A stretch of DNA of 64,000 bases from Shewanella yunxiaonensis (GCF_018223345.1 NZ_CP073587.1:1151001-1215000), one strand, 5' to 3'. Shown: positions 27,471 through 36,071, numbered from the stretch's first letter. Notes: generated from the letters alone by a model not told the origin. Numbers and translations are program-made.

Positions 27471-27490
27471 TACTGGATCTATGTCCAGTA
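27471..27490. promoter_or_regulatory. LexA-box-like palindrome upstream of the integrase
   Basis: TACTG-N10-CAGTA, the arrangement of a gammaproteobacterial LexA box, extended by CAA/TTG on either side; the inner bases are GG/CC instead of the usual GT/AC, so it is not ideal. It lies about 190 bases upstream of the chosen integrase start and could link excision to DNA damage. Confidence 0.35.
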
Positions 27491-27574
27491 CTTGATGCTA
27501 ATTTCTTTGTATAGCGTTTCGACACTTCCTTTTTTATCGCCTTACCAAGCTGGCGATTTCGACATCTGTATAAA

Positions 27575-28045
27575 TCACTTATCAGATGAGTCATCGTCCT
27601 TTTTTTCAAAAAACTTACCCGCTAACTCAGCACCAATCACCGCAGCACTAATAATTCCGCCCAATGCGGGTGATACGGCAGCGACGCCTAAAAATGCAGC
27701 CTTCACTTTTAAATTTGAGGACAAAGATTTATCGAAAGAGTATCCCCATAGAAGTTTGTCATCTTCTCTCTTGGTAAGCGTGCCAACGCTCCATCCTGCT
27801 TTAGTCAGCTCATTGACTCGAAGTTCAGCTAAGTTTATCAGTGAAGAAACATCGATATTAATCTCCTTGAGTTGGCAAAATTTATAAATGTTATCAACAG
27901 ATAACGTTGCCTGCCCATTCTCGATTTTTCCCCACCCGGCACTCGTCATCCCCATAAGCTCTGCTACTTGAGCTTGAGTGAGTTTTTGTTCCTCTCTTTT
28001 CTGTTTGATTGTTAGGGCTAAGACAGTGTTGAACGACGTTTCCAT
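27575..28045 (-). CDS. XRE-family regulator with hydrophobic C-terminus
   Basis: 156 residues. N-terminal Cro/C1 helix-turn-helix (IKQKREEQKLTQAQVAELMG, SAGWGKIENGQATLSVDNIY), a middle region, and an unusual C-terminal glycine/alanine-rich hydrophobic stretch (about residues 118-145, FLGVAAVSPALGGIISAAVI) followed by an acidic-basic tail. It is divergent from the small genes at 28175 onward with a palindromic intergenic region, so it probably represses that cassette. The hydrophobic tail suggests a membrane-linked or ligand-sensing regulator. Confidence 0.8.
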   Translation of the reverse strand: METSFNTVLALTIKQKREEQKLTQAQVAELMGMTSAGWGKIENGQATLSVDNIYKFCQLKEINIDVSSLINLAELRVNELTKAGWSVGTLTKREDDKLLWGYSFDKSLSSNLKVKAAFLGVAAVSPALGGIISAAVIGAELAGKFFEKKDDDSSDK

Positions 28046-28065
28046 TGGTACCTCCGAATTTTTTA

Positions 28066-28107
28066 TAGTTTAACTAAAAATTCAGTTGACATAAACAAAT
28101 TTAGTTA
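28066..28107. promoter_or_regulatory. Divergent promoter/operator of the EcsC cassette
   Basis: Contains the palindrome TAGTTTAACTA (about 28067-28077), a TTGACA -35-like hexamer (about 28084) with a TATTCT -10-like hexamer 16 bases on, and a second TTTAGTTA half-site overlapping the spacer. Fits autoregulation by the XRE protein transcribed leftward. Confidence 0.5.
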
Positions 28108-28174
28108 TATTCTTGTCAGTATTAATAAACCAGTAGTTTATTAATCACTTGGTAAATATCAATTGGTGGCTGAA

Positions 28175-28438
28175 ATGGAAATAAGAAATCAAGGTGAGAA
28201 TAAAGACGTTCTGAGCTTGAAAGCGGGAAACCTAGAGTTGTCACTTACATCGTCAGATCTGATAGTTGGCTTGGTTTGTGTTGTTGGTGAAATCGCTGTA
28301 GGAGCAGCATTAGCGTCAAACACAGCGGTATGTCAGGAAGCACTTCGTCATGGCGACAGATTTAGTCCTAATGCGGGTAATTTTTTGCCCAATGTGGACC
28401 AGTGTGGCGGCTCGTTAGATTTGCCTAGTTATGAATGA
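28175..28438 (+). CDS. Small hypothetical protein with one hydrophobic helix
   Basis: About 87 residues from ATG 28175 (MEIRNQGENKDVLSLKAGNL). A polar beta-like N-terminus, a hydrophobic segment at about residues 28-50 (DLIVGLVCVVGEIAVGAALA) and a polar C-terminus with two cysteines (TAVCQEALRHGD, VDQCGGSLDL). No family is recognised. It is the first gene of the rightward cassette opposite the XRE regulator; no close Shine-Dalgarno is obvious, and a TTG at 28163 is an alternative start. Confidence 0.55.
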   Translation: MEIRNQGENKDVLSLKAGNLELSLTSSDLIVGLVCVVGEIAVGAALASNTAVCQEALRHGDRFSPNAGNFLPNVDQCGGSLDLPSYE

Positions 28439-28513
28439 GCTTTTGTCTTAATGGGCCAAGCAGTCGGTTAACTGAGTCGCGGCAATTCAAATAACAAAAG
28501 GAATAAAAATTAA

Positions 28514-28747
28514 ATGGCGAACCACATGGGATTTATCAAAAGCGTTTTGAGCAAGGTTTTACCTGAAACTCTTCAGAAGAGCATTGTTAAACGTGAAGTC
28601 AGGAAATTGGTCGATGAGAAATACGTCTTTCAGGATGAACTTAGTACGCAAGTAGATGAGCTGATTGACCGTGTGATTGAAAAGGTAGGCGTACAAGACA
28701 TTCTCCTCATTCAAGAGATATACGAAAGCGTGAAGGAAAAAAATTGA
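28514..28747 (+). CDS. Small hypothetical protein, helical
   Basis: 77 residues, charged and predicted mainly helical (KREVRKLVDEKYVFQDEL, DELIDRVIEKVGVQDILLIQ). ATG 28514 has AAAAGGA at good distance. It lies between the 87-residue protein and the EcsC gene on the same strand, with 75- and 148-base gaps. No family recognised. Confidence 0.55.
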   Translation: MANHMGFIKSVLSKVLPETLQKSIVKREVRKLVDEKYVFQDELSTQVDELIDRVIEKVGVQDILLIQEIYESVKEKN

Positions 28748-28895
28748 TGCACTAGGTTTTTCTCAAGCTGTTGATAGTCATTGTAAATAATTGAGTGTCG
28801 GATATCTGTGACAGCCAATTGCCACAGGCGGTTTTCTGAGAATATGTCATTAACAAGTAGTTCGACTACTGAACGCTATTTATTAAGGTAAAAAT

Positions 28896-29693
28896 ATGGA
28901 ATTCAACTTATCTGAAAGCGAGTGGCAAGAGTTAAAAAATGCAAAAATGCTACTCGAAAATCCCGGTATCGCTGCGAAGGCGACTAACTTTATCGGATCA
29001 GCAATAGAAAAGGGGTTTGGTCTACTGCCTGACGGTTGGCAAAAGAATGTTGGTGAAGTGACAAAAGCTTCATTAATGAAGGCGTCCGAAGCTGCAATCT
29101 TTACAATGAAAGATCTGCCAGGAAATGAATCATCAAATAGATGGCACAAGTTGGGCGTGGCAATATCTGGCGGGGTTGGCGGTTTCTTTGGACTAACAGC
29201 TCTTGCGGTCGAGTTGCCAATTTCCACCACCATTATGCTCAGATCCATCGCTGACATTGCAAGAAGCCATGGTGAATCAATCTCTCAGGATGAGGTTAAG
29301 CTTGCGTGTTTGGAAGTCTTCGCTCTTGGTGGGCCGAGTGTTTCTGATGATGGTTCAGAAAGTGGATACTACGCTGTTAGAACTGCACTAGGAAAAGCCG
29401 TATCAGATGCCGCAGAGTTTTTAGCTGCCAATGCCCTAGCGGCAGATGGAGCGCCGGCTTTGGTTAGATTTATCGCGAGTATTGCAGAACGATTCAGCAT
29501 CCAAGTAACCGAAAAGGTTGCCGCACAGGCTGTGCCTGCAATTGGGGCCGCAGGTGGCGCTATTATCAATACCTTATTTATGGATCATTTTCAAGATATG
29601 GCGACGGGTCATTTCGTTGTACGCAAGTTGGAGCGAAAGCACGGTAAGGAGCGTATCCAGAAGATCTATAACGACCTTAAGTTGATAGATTAA
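28896..29693 (+). CDS. EcsC-family protein
   Basis: 265 residues matching the EcsC family throughout: SGGVGGFFGLTALAVELPIS, TTIMLRSIADIARSHGESIS, LEVFALGGPS, ESGYYAVRTALGKAVSDAAE, ERFSIQVTEKVAAQAVPAIG, AAGGAIINTLFMDHFQDMAT and GHFVVRKLERKHG. The family is associated with membranes; in Bacillus the ecs operon affects secretion, but no biochemical activity is known. It is the last and largest gene of the XRE-controlled cassette. A stress, toxin or phage-response role in this setting is inference. Confidence 0.9.
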   Translation: MEFNLSESEWQELKNAKMLLENPGIAAKATNFIGSAIEKGFGLLPDGWQKNVGEVTKASLMKASEAAIFTMKDLPGNESSNRWHKLGVAISGGVGGFFGLTALAVELPISTTIMLRSIADIARSHGESISQDEVKLACLEVFALGGPSVSDDGSESGYYAVRTALGKAVSDAAEFLAANALAADGAPALVRFIASIAERFSIQVTEKVAAQAVPAIGAAGGAIINTLFMDHFQDMATGHFVVRKLERKHGKERIQKIYNDLKLID

Positions 29694-29877
29694 ACTCTGA
29701 ACGCCATCGAATTGAGTAACGATTTGAACCGTTGTGGCTGCCTTGGCCTTAAGCATTGGCAACCGACAGCGATTTTGGAAAGCTTGTAAACGTTATTGTG
29801 ACTAGGTTTCAGCAAACATAGGTGTCTTTTGACTTCAACACAAATATGACTTCATATGAATTTGGTGCGTGGATAAT

Positions 29878-31184
29878 GAGACTATAAAATTTTCTGTGTA
29901 AGTGGCTGTTTATCACAACGATACACGGTCACCGTACATGATCATAAACTGCGTCATAGCAGGCTTCCAATCTCGCAGTGACATTGTCCACTTTTTAGCA
30001 ATCTGGTGTAAAGCCAGATACAGCAACTTCAGCACCGCATCATCACTTGGAAACGACCTTCTAGTCTTGGTGACCTGACACAGGCTGGCATTGAGTGATT
30101 CGATAGCATTGGTGGTATAAATGACCTTGCGTATCTCCGGCGGGTAGTCGAAGAACACGCTAAGCCTTGTCCAATTGTCGCGCCAGGATTTGCTGATGCT
30201 TGGATGCTGGTTATCCCACATTTCGGCAAACTGCGCTAATGCCTGCTCAGCCTGTTGCAGGGTGGCCGCACCATAAACGGTTTTAAGGTCTGCTGCGACA
30301 GCTTTACGTTCTTTCCAGCTAACGAAGCGCAGGCTGTTGCGGATTTGATGCACAATGCACAGCTGTACCTGCGTTTTAGGATAAACCGCCTCGATGGCAT
30401 CCGGGAAACCTTTGAGGCCATCGACACAGGCAATAAAGATATCTTCCACACCGCGGTTTTTCAGCTCGTTCATCACTGACAGCCAGAACTTAGCACCTTC
30501 GGTCTGTGCTATCCATAAGCCCAGTAGCTCCTTCTCACCATCGGTGTTCACGCCAAGGGCCAGATAAACGGATTTGTTTTGAATGCTGCCGGAATCGCTG
30601 CTGCGCACCACTAAACAGTCCAGATACACTATCGGGTATACCGGGGCTAACGGCCGCTGCTGCCAGGCTTTAACCTCGTCCAGTACGGCATTGGTGACCT
30701 GAGAAATAAAGGTCGGCGAGACGTCAATGCCATAGGTTTCTTCAAAGTGGGCCTGGATATCTCGGGTAGACATACCTCTGGCATACAGCGAGACAATACG
30801 CTCACCAAAGCCACTGAGCTGTTTCTCGCCTTTCTTGATAAGCTTAGGCTCAAAGCTGCCATTGCGGTCACGCGGTGTTTCAAGCTCGATATCGCCGTGA
30901 ATACTGCGCACGGATTTTCGGCTTTTACCGTTACGGGAGTTGCCGCTGTTTTTACCGGCGGCATCATGTTTGGCATAACCAAGATGCTGCTCCATCTCGG
31001 CTTCAAGCGCACGTTCGGCAAGCTTTTTGGTCAACTGCTTCAAGATACCTTGCTCACCAAGCAAGTCTTCAGGGGATTGGTAGTCAGCTAATAACTGATC
31101 GATAAGCTGGTCTGATATTGGCATTCGTCATTCCTTTAAAGTTCATGAGAAGAATGCCACTTACACAGATTTTTTTACACTCTC
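29878..31184 (-). mobile_element. IS256-family insertion sequence
   Basis: 1307 bp with imperfect inverted repeats of about 28 bp (left GAGACTATAAAA, right reading inward GAGAGTGTAAAA, both continuing to TCTGTGTAAGTGG). A perfect 8-bp target duplication TGGATAAT flanks it (29870-29877 and 31185-31192), indicating an intact and perhaps recent insertion downstream of the EcsC gene. Confidence 0.95.
29913..31124 (-). CDS. IS256-family transposase
   Basis: 403-residue mutator-type transposase: N-terminal MPISDQLIDQLLADYQSPED, EMEQHLGYAKHD, the helix-turn-helix region GMSTRDIQAHFEETYGIDVS, the first catalytic aspartate in PIVYLDCLVVR, the second in IACVDGLKGFPDAIE and the glutamate in YTTNAIESLNASLCQVTKTR. 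Full length, no interruptions; occupies the whole element. Confidence 0.96.
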   Translation of the reverse strand: MPISDQLIDQLLADYQSPEDLLGEQGILKQLTKKLAERALEAEMEQHLGYAKHDAAGKNSGNSRNGKSRKSVRSIHGDIELETPRDRNGSFEPKLIKKGEKQLSGFGERIVSLYARGMSTRDIQAHFEETYGIDVSPTFISQVTNAVLDEVKAWQQRPLAPVYPIVYLDCLVVRSSDSGSIQNKSVYLALGVNTDGEKELLGLWIAQTEGAKFWLSVMNELKNRGVEDIFIACVDGLKGFPDAIEAVYPKTQVQLCIVHQIRNSLRFVSWKERKAVAADLKTVYGAATLQQAEQALAQFAEMWDNQHPSISKSWRDNWTRLSVFFDYPPEIRKVIYTTNAIESLNASLCQVTKTRRSFPSDDAVLKLLYLALHQIAKKWTMSLRDWKPAMTQFMIMYGDRVSL

Positions 31185-31277
31185 TGGATAATCAGGTGCT
31201 TACCACTCTTGCTTATTATTGGAGTGATATTACTTATCTATCTTTCTGACCGTTGAACATCTTCTTAGTTTTTACCA

Positions 31278-31363
31278 TATTCGGGGTTATATCTCTGATT
31301 GCGTAACGCTCTTGTGCTTAAATAATAACCATAGGATGTTCTGCTGAACGAGGTCATTCCAAT
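31278..31363 (-). repeat. Relic of the left part of the IS3 element
   Basis: Diverged copy of the orfA start and terminus of the element at 21789-23037: blocks TATCTCTGATTGC, AAATAATAACCATAGG and GAACGAGGTC-ATTCCAAT align in the same order and orientation with a few indels. No coding capacity remains. Confidence 0.75.
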
Positions 31364-31406
31364 CTAACTAAATGGTCTCTGGGAAATCAGTGGCTATTCA
31401 CTGCTG

Positions 31407-31670
31407 TTAAGAACCCTCTCTCTGAATATATTCACAAGCTTTAATATTGATATCTACAAATGTTTCCCAATCATATTCTTTCGCATAATTGAGCGAAAAT
31501 TGCTTATCTACACGACAGATATCGGGCCTGTTTTCATATATCAAGCACAATTTTGTTTCATCATCGTAATGACGACAAGCTCCATCACCCCGATCGAGGA
31601 CTTTAGTTTCTTGGGCCGTTGAGACTAGTTGGCAGCAACGGCCACATTTAAAACAGGGAAACTCACTCAT
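31407..31670 (-). CDS. YkgJ-type cysteine-cluster protein
   Basis: About 87 residues with the zinc/iron-binding CxxCxxCC-like cluster at the N-terminus (FPCFKCGRCCQLV) and further cysteines in GACRHYDDETKLCLIYENRP and DICRVD, matching the YkgJ (UPF0153) family. The ATG at 31670 overlaps the stop of the upstream gene (ATGA), so it is translationally coupled. A metal-cluster protein as the last gene of a membrane-protein operon is unusual; the family function is unknown, with metal chelation or modification suggested. Confidence 0.85.
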   Translation of the reverse strand: MSEFPCFKCGRCCQLVSTAQETKVLDRGDGACRHYDDETKLCLIYENRPDICRVDKQFSLNYAKEYDWETFVDINIKACEYIQREGS

Positions 31671-33301
31671 TTTTTGACCAAAGAATCTAGCCATTGTTTG
31701 GTGCTGGCAGTATTCCCGATCGCAAATGGAAGTGCAATGTTTCGCTTCTTAATCTCTTCTGCAATCAAGCTAGACTTAAGCACCTCTTCATTACAAGCAC
31801 TTAGTTGATTTGAAAAACTGATAATCTCCGATGGATCAAGATTAAACTCGAGCTTACTTAGCTCGAGCAAGTATCTATCTAGCTCTTCATTGATAGCCTG
31901 ATATTTTTTGAGTGTACCTGCGTGAGGCATTATCGATTCGATATAGCTCCAAATCTTCTGAGCAATTTCGCTATGTAACAAAAAATAATTTAAGCCTAAT
32001 GTGACGATGCCTGTAACTAAAGCACCAGCGAATGCGGCGAGCTCTGCACCTAACGGAAAGGTTAAAATTGGGGTTAATTGGGCGTATGTAATACTACCTA
32101 GTACAGTAGATATCGCTAATGATAATATAGATACAACTGATTTACATAGCTCTACAAACGAGAGGTTCTCTGGGTTAAAAATTAAAACTTTAATGGCCTT
32201 GATGATGTGGGACCATATTTCACGGATGATCTTAATCGATTGCTTTTGTGTGGTGGCGAAGACGTTAAACAACGTTGTCGTGAGACTACCCATAACACCA
32301 GATAGAAAACCATCTTTAAATGATGTAAGAAAATCTGAAAATCTTTGTTTTACGCGTTTCCAAATATTTTTTAAGGTATTAGTTATTTTCTCGATAAATG
32401 CATCAAATTGAAAATTATCTTTCAAACTATGATAAATTTTTGGTATTTCTTTACGAAGTTCGAACCAGATTTCGGCCAATACAAGCCCTAAGACTTGCCT
32501 CGCTCCCATTTTAAGACCGGCTATGCCGGAAGCCTTAGCCGTAGATGTTAAAAATTTGCTACTGGTATAATAAGCCTGATTGATTTGTTGGTTATAGTTG
32601 TCTCTAGCTTCTTTATCTGCCTGACGCATTTTTTCAGGATCAACGGATTTCAGTTGAGCTACTTTATCTTTTGTACTTTGAATTTTATCCTGTAATTCAC
32701 GAGCTTTATGTTGTTCTTCTGGCGTGTTTCTGGGCATGCTTGCAAGACGAGACTCATCAGCAAGAATTTGCTTTTCATTTGCCTCAATCAAATTTGGTAG
32801 TTTATCCAAATATTCCGATACAGATGACTTTCCTTTAGAACGATTGACTGCTTGGTGAGTTGATTTTAAATTTGATCGTTGATTAGCTAGCTCAACACCA
32901 TCAAGTTCTGCCAAGACTCGACCAGCATCTTCGTGGATCTCTTTGGCGCTCATTACATGGTCAAGATCGCGTTTTCCTAGTTCATTAGCAGACATAGTTT
33001 GGGCCCTATATCCATCATCTAGTTTTCCCTGTCTATGAGACTCTTTATCGCTACGACCAGTTTGAATGTAGTCCTTATGTTGATGATATGGAGTTGAATT
33101 ATATTCCTCTTTTTGCTGAAACTTATTTCTCTCAGCATCAGTAGCATGTACGCCATTTCTGACATTATTAATTGTGTCTACGTCCCCACCTATCTTATCT
33201 TCAAACAGAAGAAAATCTAAACCGAAAGTGGTGGTTAAGCTTTGAACTACTGTCTTTTCTAGCTCTTTTTGCCAAGGAAAATTGATTACTTCAGCATTCA
33301 T
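31667..33301 (-). CDS. Large membrane protein with HNH-like motif
   Basis: 544 residues, not assigned to a family I can name. The N-terminal third is polar and includes an HNH-nuclease-like pattern: RDLDHVMSAKEIHED, then NLKSTHQAVNRSKG (the DH, N and N-x-x-K-G positions of HNH enzymes). A coiled-coil region (about 165-235) follows, then hydrophobic and amphipathic segments: GARQVLGLVLAEIWFELRK, about 330-360, SVVSILSLAISTVLGSITYA and FPLGAELAAFAGALVTGIV. The gene lies between a glycine-rich membrane protein and the YkgJ protein. A nuclease-membrane fusion acting on DNA at the membrane is inference. Confidence 0.7.
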   Translation of the reverse strand: MNAEVINFPWQKELEKTVVQSLTTTFGLDFLLFEDKIGGDVDTINNVRNGVHATDAERNKFQQKEEYNSTPYHQHKDYIQTGRSDKESHRQGKLDDGYRAQTMSANELGKRDLDHVMSAKEIHEDAGRVLAELDGVELANQRSNLKSTHQAVNRSKGKSSVSEYLDKLPNLIEANEKQILADESRLASMPRNTPEEQHKARELQDKIQSTKDKVAQLKSVDPEKMRQADKEARDNYNQQINQAYYTSSKFLTSTAKASGIAGLKMGARQVLGLVLAEIWFELRKEIPKIYHSLKDNFQFDAFIEKITNTLKNIWKRVKQRFSDFLTSFKDGFLSGVMGSLTTTLFNVFATTQKQSIKIIREIWSHIIKAIKVLIFNPENLSFVELCKSVVSILSLAISTVLGSITYAQLTPILTFPLGAELAAFAGALVTGIVTLGLNYFLLHSEIAQKIWSYIESIMPHAGTLKKYQAINEELDRYLLELSKLEFNLDPSEIISFSNQLSACNEEVLKSSLIAEEIKKRNIALPFAIGNTASTKQWLDSLVKK

Positions 33302-33351
33302 TTTTATTGTTTTCCATAACAGAAAGGAGGGGATTCCCCTCCTATAAACAC

Positions 33352-34437
33352 TTAGTATTTTGCTGCTTCTGAATTTGCATTACTAATTGCAACGTCAATT
33401 TCATCCGAATTAAGGATGTTGAAGCCATCTTTATCTGTTTGAAGAGAAGGTGCACCATTTTCATCGATAACAACTTGATCATCTTTCTTGTTAACTTTAA
33501 AAATAGGAGTTTCAATAATATCGACGATTATAGCCGCAAGAGCGTAACCATTTTCTATATCTGTAATGATGCTGTCATCTTTGAGATTTTCGCTTACATT
33601 TGCACCAGTTTTTTGTGCATTTTTTATCACTCGACTCACAAGTCGAAGAGAATCGAAATATTCCTCAAATTGAATGTAAATAGCATCAATAGCATCTTTT
33701 ACTTTTGATATATAAGCTTGAATTTCTAGATGCTGATTAGACATAGTCTCTAATTTTTCAACAGCTTCATTTACTTCACGTCTAATTTTTCTTGCATTAT
33801 CCAGAGACTCTTCACCATGTTTATCATATGCCCAGCCTGCAATTGCAAGAATTGGCGCAGCAACGGCTCCACCTAAAATAGCTGTGCCACCGGCCATACC
33901 TAAACCACCGGTTGCTAATGACCCACCGCCAATTGCTGCTAAGGTTGCATTCGTTGCTGCTACACCTGATAACGACGCGATAGCTGTTCCTGTTGAGGCG
34001 GCACCTAAAGTCATCACACCACCATAAACAGCAAACCCAGCTGCGATACCACCAATACCAGCACCAGCAGCAGTTCCTAGTACACCGACAGCGGTGTAAC
34101 TGTAGTTTTCAATTTTTTGTAGCTTATGTGCAGGGATGTTGATTGCTAAACGTTTGCCGCTAGCATTGTTGAGTTTTTCCAAAAGCTCGGTAGCTAACTC
34201 GTTAAACTCATTGAACTGCTTGCCAATATCTAGTTCTTGTGTGCCTAGCTCTGTAAATGCGTTGGTTGTTTTCTCTTCATGCGATTCGAAAACATTCTTG
34301 TGGGTTCGATATTTCTTTTCGGCATTGTCAACAATCTCATCGGCCTCAGAATGTTTTTGATACCCGTCATATCCTTTCTTTGCGCCAAAAGCGGCTGCGC
34401 CTAGTGCTGCGACACCAATAATAAGTGGTAATGGCAT
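33352..34437 (-). CDS. Glycine-zipper-like membrane protein with coiled coils
   Basis: 361 residues, family not recognised. Layout: short N-terminal hydrophobic helix (LIIGVAALGAAAFGA), charged coiled coil (about 28-105), a long glycine/alanine-rich membrane region at about 113-200 (GVLGTAAGAGIGGIAAGFAV, AAIGGGSLATGGLGMAGGTA), a second coiled coil (about 205-290) and an acidic tail. Such glycine-rich double hairpins resemble membrane-inserting or pore-forming regions. It is the first gene of the leftward operon, with AAGGA seven bases before the ATG and 50 bases to the HNH-like gene. Confidence 0.7.
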   Translation of the reverse strand: MPLPLIIGVAALGAAAFGAKKGYDGYQKHSEADEIVDNAEKKYRTHKNVFESHEEKTTNAFTELGTQELDIGKQFNEFNELATELLEKLNNASGKRLAINIPAHKLQKIENYSYTAVGVLGTAAGAGIGGIAAGFAVYGGVMTLGAASTGTAIASLSGVAATNATLAAIGGGSLATGGLGMAGGTAILGGAVAAPILAIAGWAYDKHGEESLDNARKIRREVNEAVEKLETMSNQHLEIQAYISKVKDAIDAIYIQFEEYFDSLRLVSRVIKNAQKTGANVSENLKDDSIITDIENGYALAAIIVDIIETPIFKVNKKDDQVVIDENGAPSLQTDKDGFNILNSDEIDVAISNANSEAAKY

Positions 34438-34833
34438 TTAGTTTTCCTTCACTTGGGTTAAAAATAGAACGTTAAGACACCTTGCTGCTCCGAAATGATT
34501 CTGACATCTATTGGTTACTTATAAGATGTAGAAAAATTGCCGGTTTCAAATGATATCCTTCTGAAATATATATAATTTTCTTAAAGTCACCTAAGGATTG
34601 TCAATAAACTTTTTAAACTTGAATTGTAAAGGCTAATTCGTGGTTAAAACTGCACCACTGATCAGAATACGGTATTTAAATCATAAAGCTTTAGAATTCT
34701 CTAGAATCTTAAAATGTACTGCTCAGCATTAAATAGCTGTTCCGAAGTGTAGATCACCTGCGAAGGGAACTCAGTGTGAAATGAGCGATCAGATAAGTCG
34801 CCAAACCACACTTCACACACACCCACACTGAGT
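34438..34833. other. AT-rich gap with promoter region of the leftward operon
   Basis: 396 bases. The Shine-Dalgarno GAAGGAAA of the gene at 34437 is at its left edge. The middle is AT-rich (ATATATATAATTTTC near 34570) and presumably holds the leftward promoter; the right part belongs to the IS630-type element that follows, whose left end I could not fix. Confidence 0.5.
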
Positions 34834-35865
34834 ATGAACAGAATAACATTGATTGATCGTGCCGAGCGACGCCGATTAGATAAAATCGTCCAGCGAAGCA
34901 AAGATAAGCGTTTCAGCCGTCGAGCAAATGCTGTGTTACTTGTGCATCAATGACTATCCCGACAGACAGTCGCAAGCCTGCTTAGCGCGGCTCGTTCTTC
35001 TGTAAATCGCTGGTGTAGCAAGTATAACGAACTGGGAATAAACGGATTGAAAGATGCCGAACTGGGTAAACCACCGTACTTACCCGGCGATGCCATAGTG
35101 AAGCTGCTACATTTTCTAATCCCTTGCTCACCACAAGATTTAGGCTATCAGCGTAGTCGTTGGAGTACCGAATTGCTCGCCAAAGTATTGCGAAAACATG
35201 CAGGAATTCATATTCATAGTTCGACGTTACGCCGATGGATGCCAGAACTCGGGATAGTATGGCGACGGGCCGCACCGACACTCAGAATTCGAGACCCACA
35301 TAAGGACGAAAAGTTAGCGGCAATTAAAGCGGCTCTGGATAACTGCAATGCCGATAATCCTGTCTTCTATGAAGACGAAGTTGATATCCATTTAAACCCT
35401 AAGATAGGTGCAGATTGGGGCTTTCGAGGGAAACAACGGTTAGTGGCAACACCTGGCCAGAACGAAAAATATTATCTTGCGGGGGCCTTACATGCCGACA
35501 CAGGCACAGTGAAATATGTAGGCAGAGACTCAAAATGTTCGGCGTTATTTATTAAGCTGATGGAATTGCTTCGGAAGAGCTATCGCAAAGCAAAAACTAT
35601 CACGTTAATCGTGGATAATTACATCATTCATAAGAGCAAAAAAGTGCAGGCTTGGCTAAGCAACAATCCCAAGTTCACACTCCTGTTTCAGCCCGTTTAT
35701 AGCCCTTGGGTGAATAAAATTGAGAAGCTGTGGCATGCACTTCATGAAACGGTGACACGCAATCATAAGTGTTCGCAGATGTGGCAGTTGCTACGTAGGG
35801 TGAGGCGATTTATGGAAACCGCTTCACCCTATCCGGGAAACCTACATGGATTGGCAGAGCTGTAG
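34834..35865 (+). pseudogene. IS630-family transposase with in-frame TGA
   Basis: Reading from ATG 34834 (MNRITLIDRAERRRLDKIVQ) the frame meets a TGA at 34951-34953, after which the same frame continues as LSRQTVASLLSAARSSVNRW and on to the end of the DDE domain. Catalytic blocks: VFYEDEVDIHLNPKIGADWG (Asp), LIVDNYIIHKSKKVQAWL (Asp) and PVYSPWVNKIEKLWHALHE (Glu). A single change of a glycine codon (GGA) to TGA explains the stop. The downstream part from 35047 could be translated alone but lacks the N-terminal DNA-binding region, so it is probably inactive. Confidence 0.88.
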
Positions 35866-35880
35866 CAGAATTAGGATCAG

Positions 35881-36053
35881 TTATTTAATCGGTGGCAACC
35901 AAACATCAGGACCTTTGACTCCCTTCTGCGATTTAAGAATGCTTCGACAGCTACTAAATTCCGAGAATTTTTAGCGAACTGTTCTCGCTTCTCTTGAGAC
36001 CATTTATCGGCGCCATATTTCCATGCCCAGTTCAATGGCACGATGATGTGCTC
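35881..36053 (-). pseudogene. Decayed HNH endonuclease C-terminus (HIVPLxWAW type)
   Basis: Minus-strand reading gives EHIIVPLNWAWKYGADKWSQ, then KREQFAKNSRNLVAVEAFLN, followed after a one-base frameshift near 35930 by QKGVKGPDVWLPP and a stop. This is the characteristic C-terminal half of HNH nucleases with an HIVPL...NLVAV...NRQKG...GPDxWLPP pattern. The upstream part of the gene is missing and a stop precedes EHII, so only a relic remains between the IS630 and attC-like sequences. Confidence 0.7.
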
Positions 36054-36071
36054 TCACTGTTCCGAGTCCGC

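Noticed and set aside
34951..34953. In-frame TGA in the IS630 transposase as a selenocysteine or recoding site
   Set aside because: No SECIS-like structure was evident and the expected residue in the family is glycine; a nonsense mutation is simpler.
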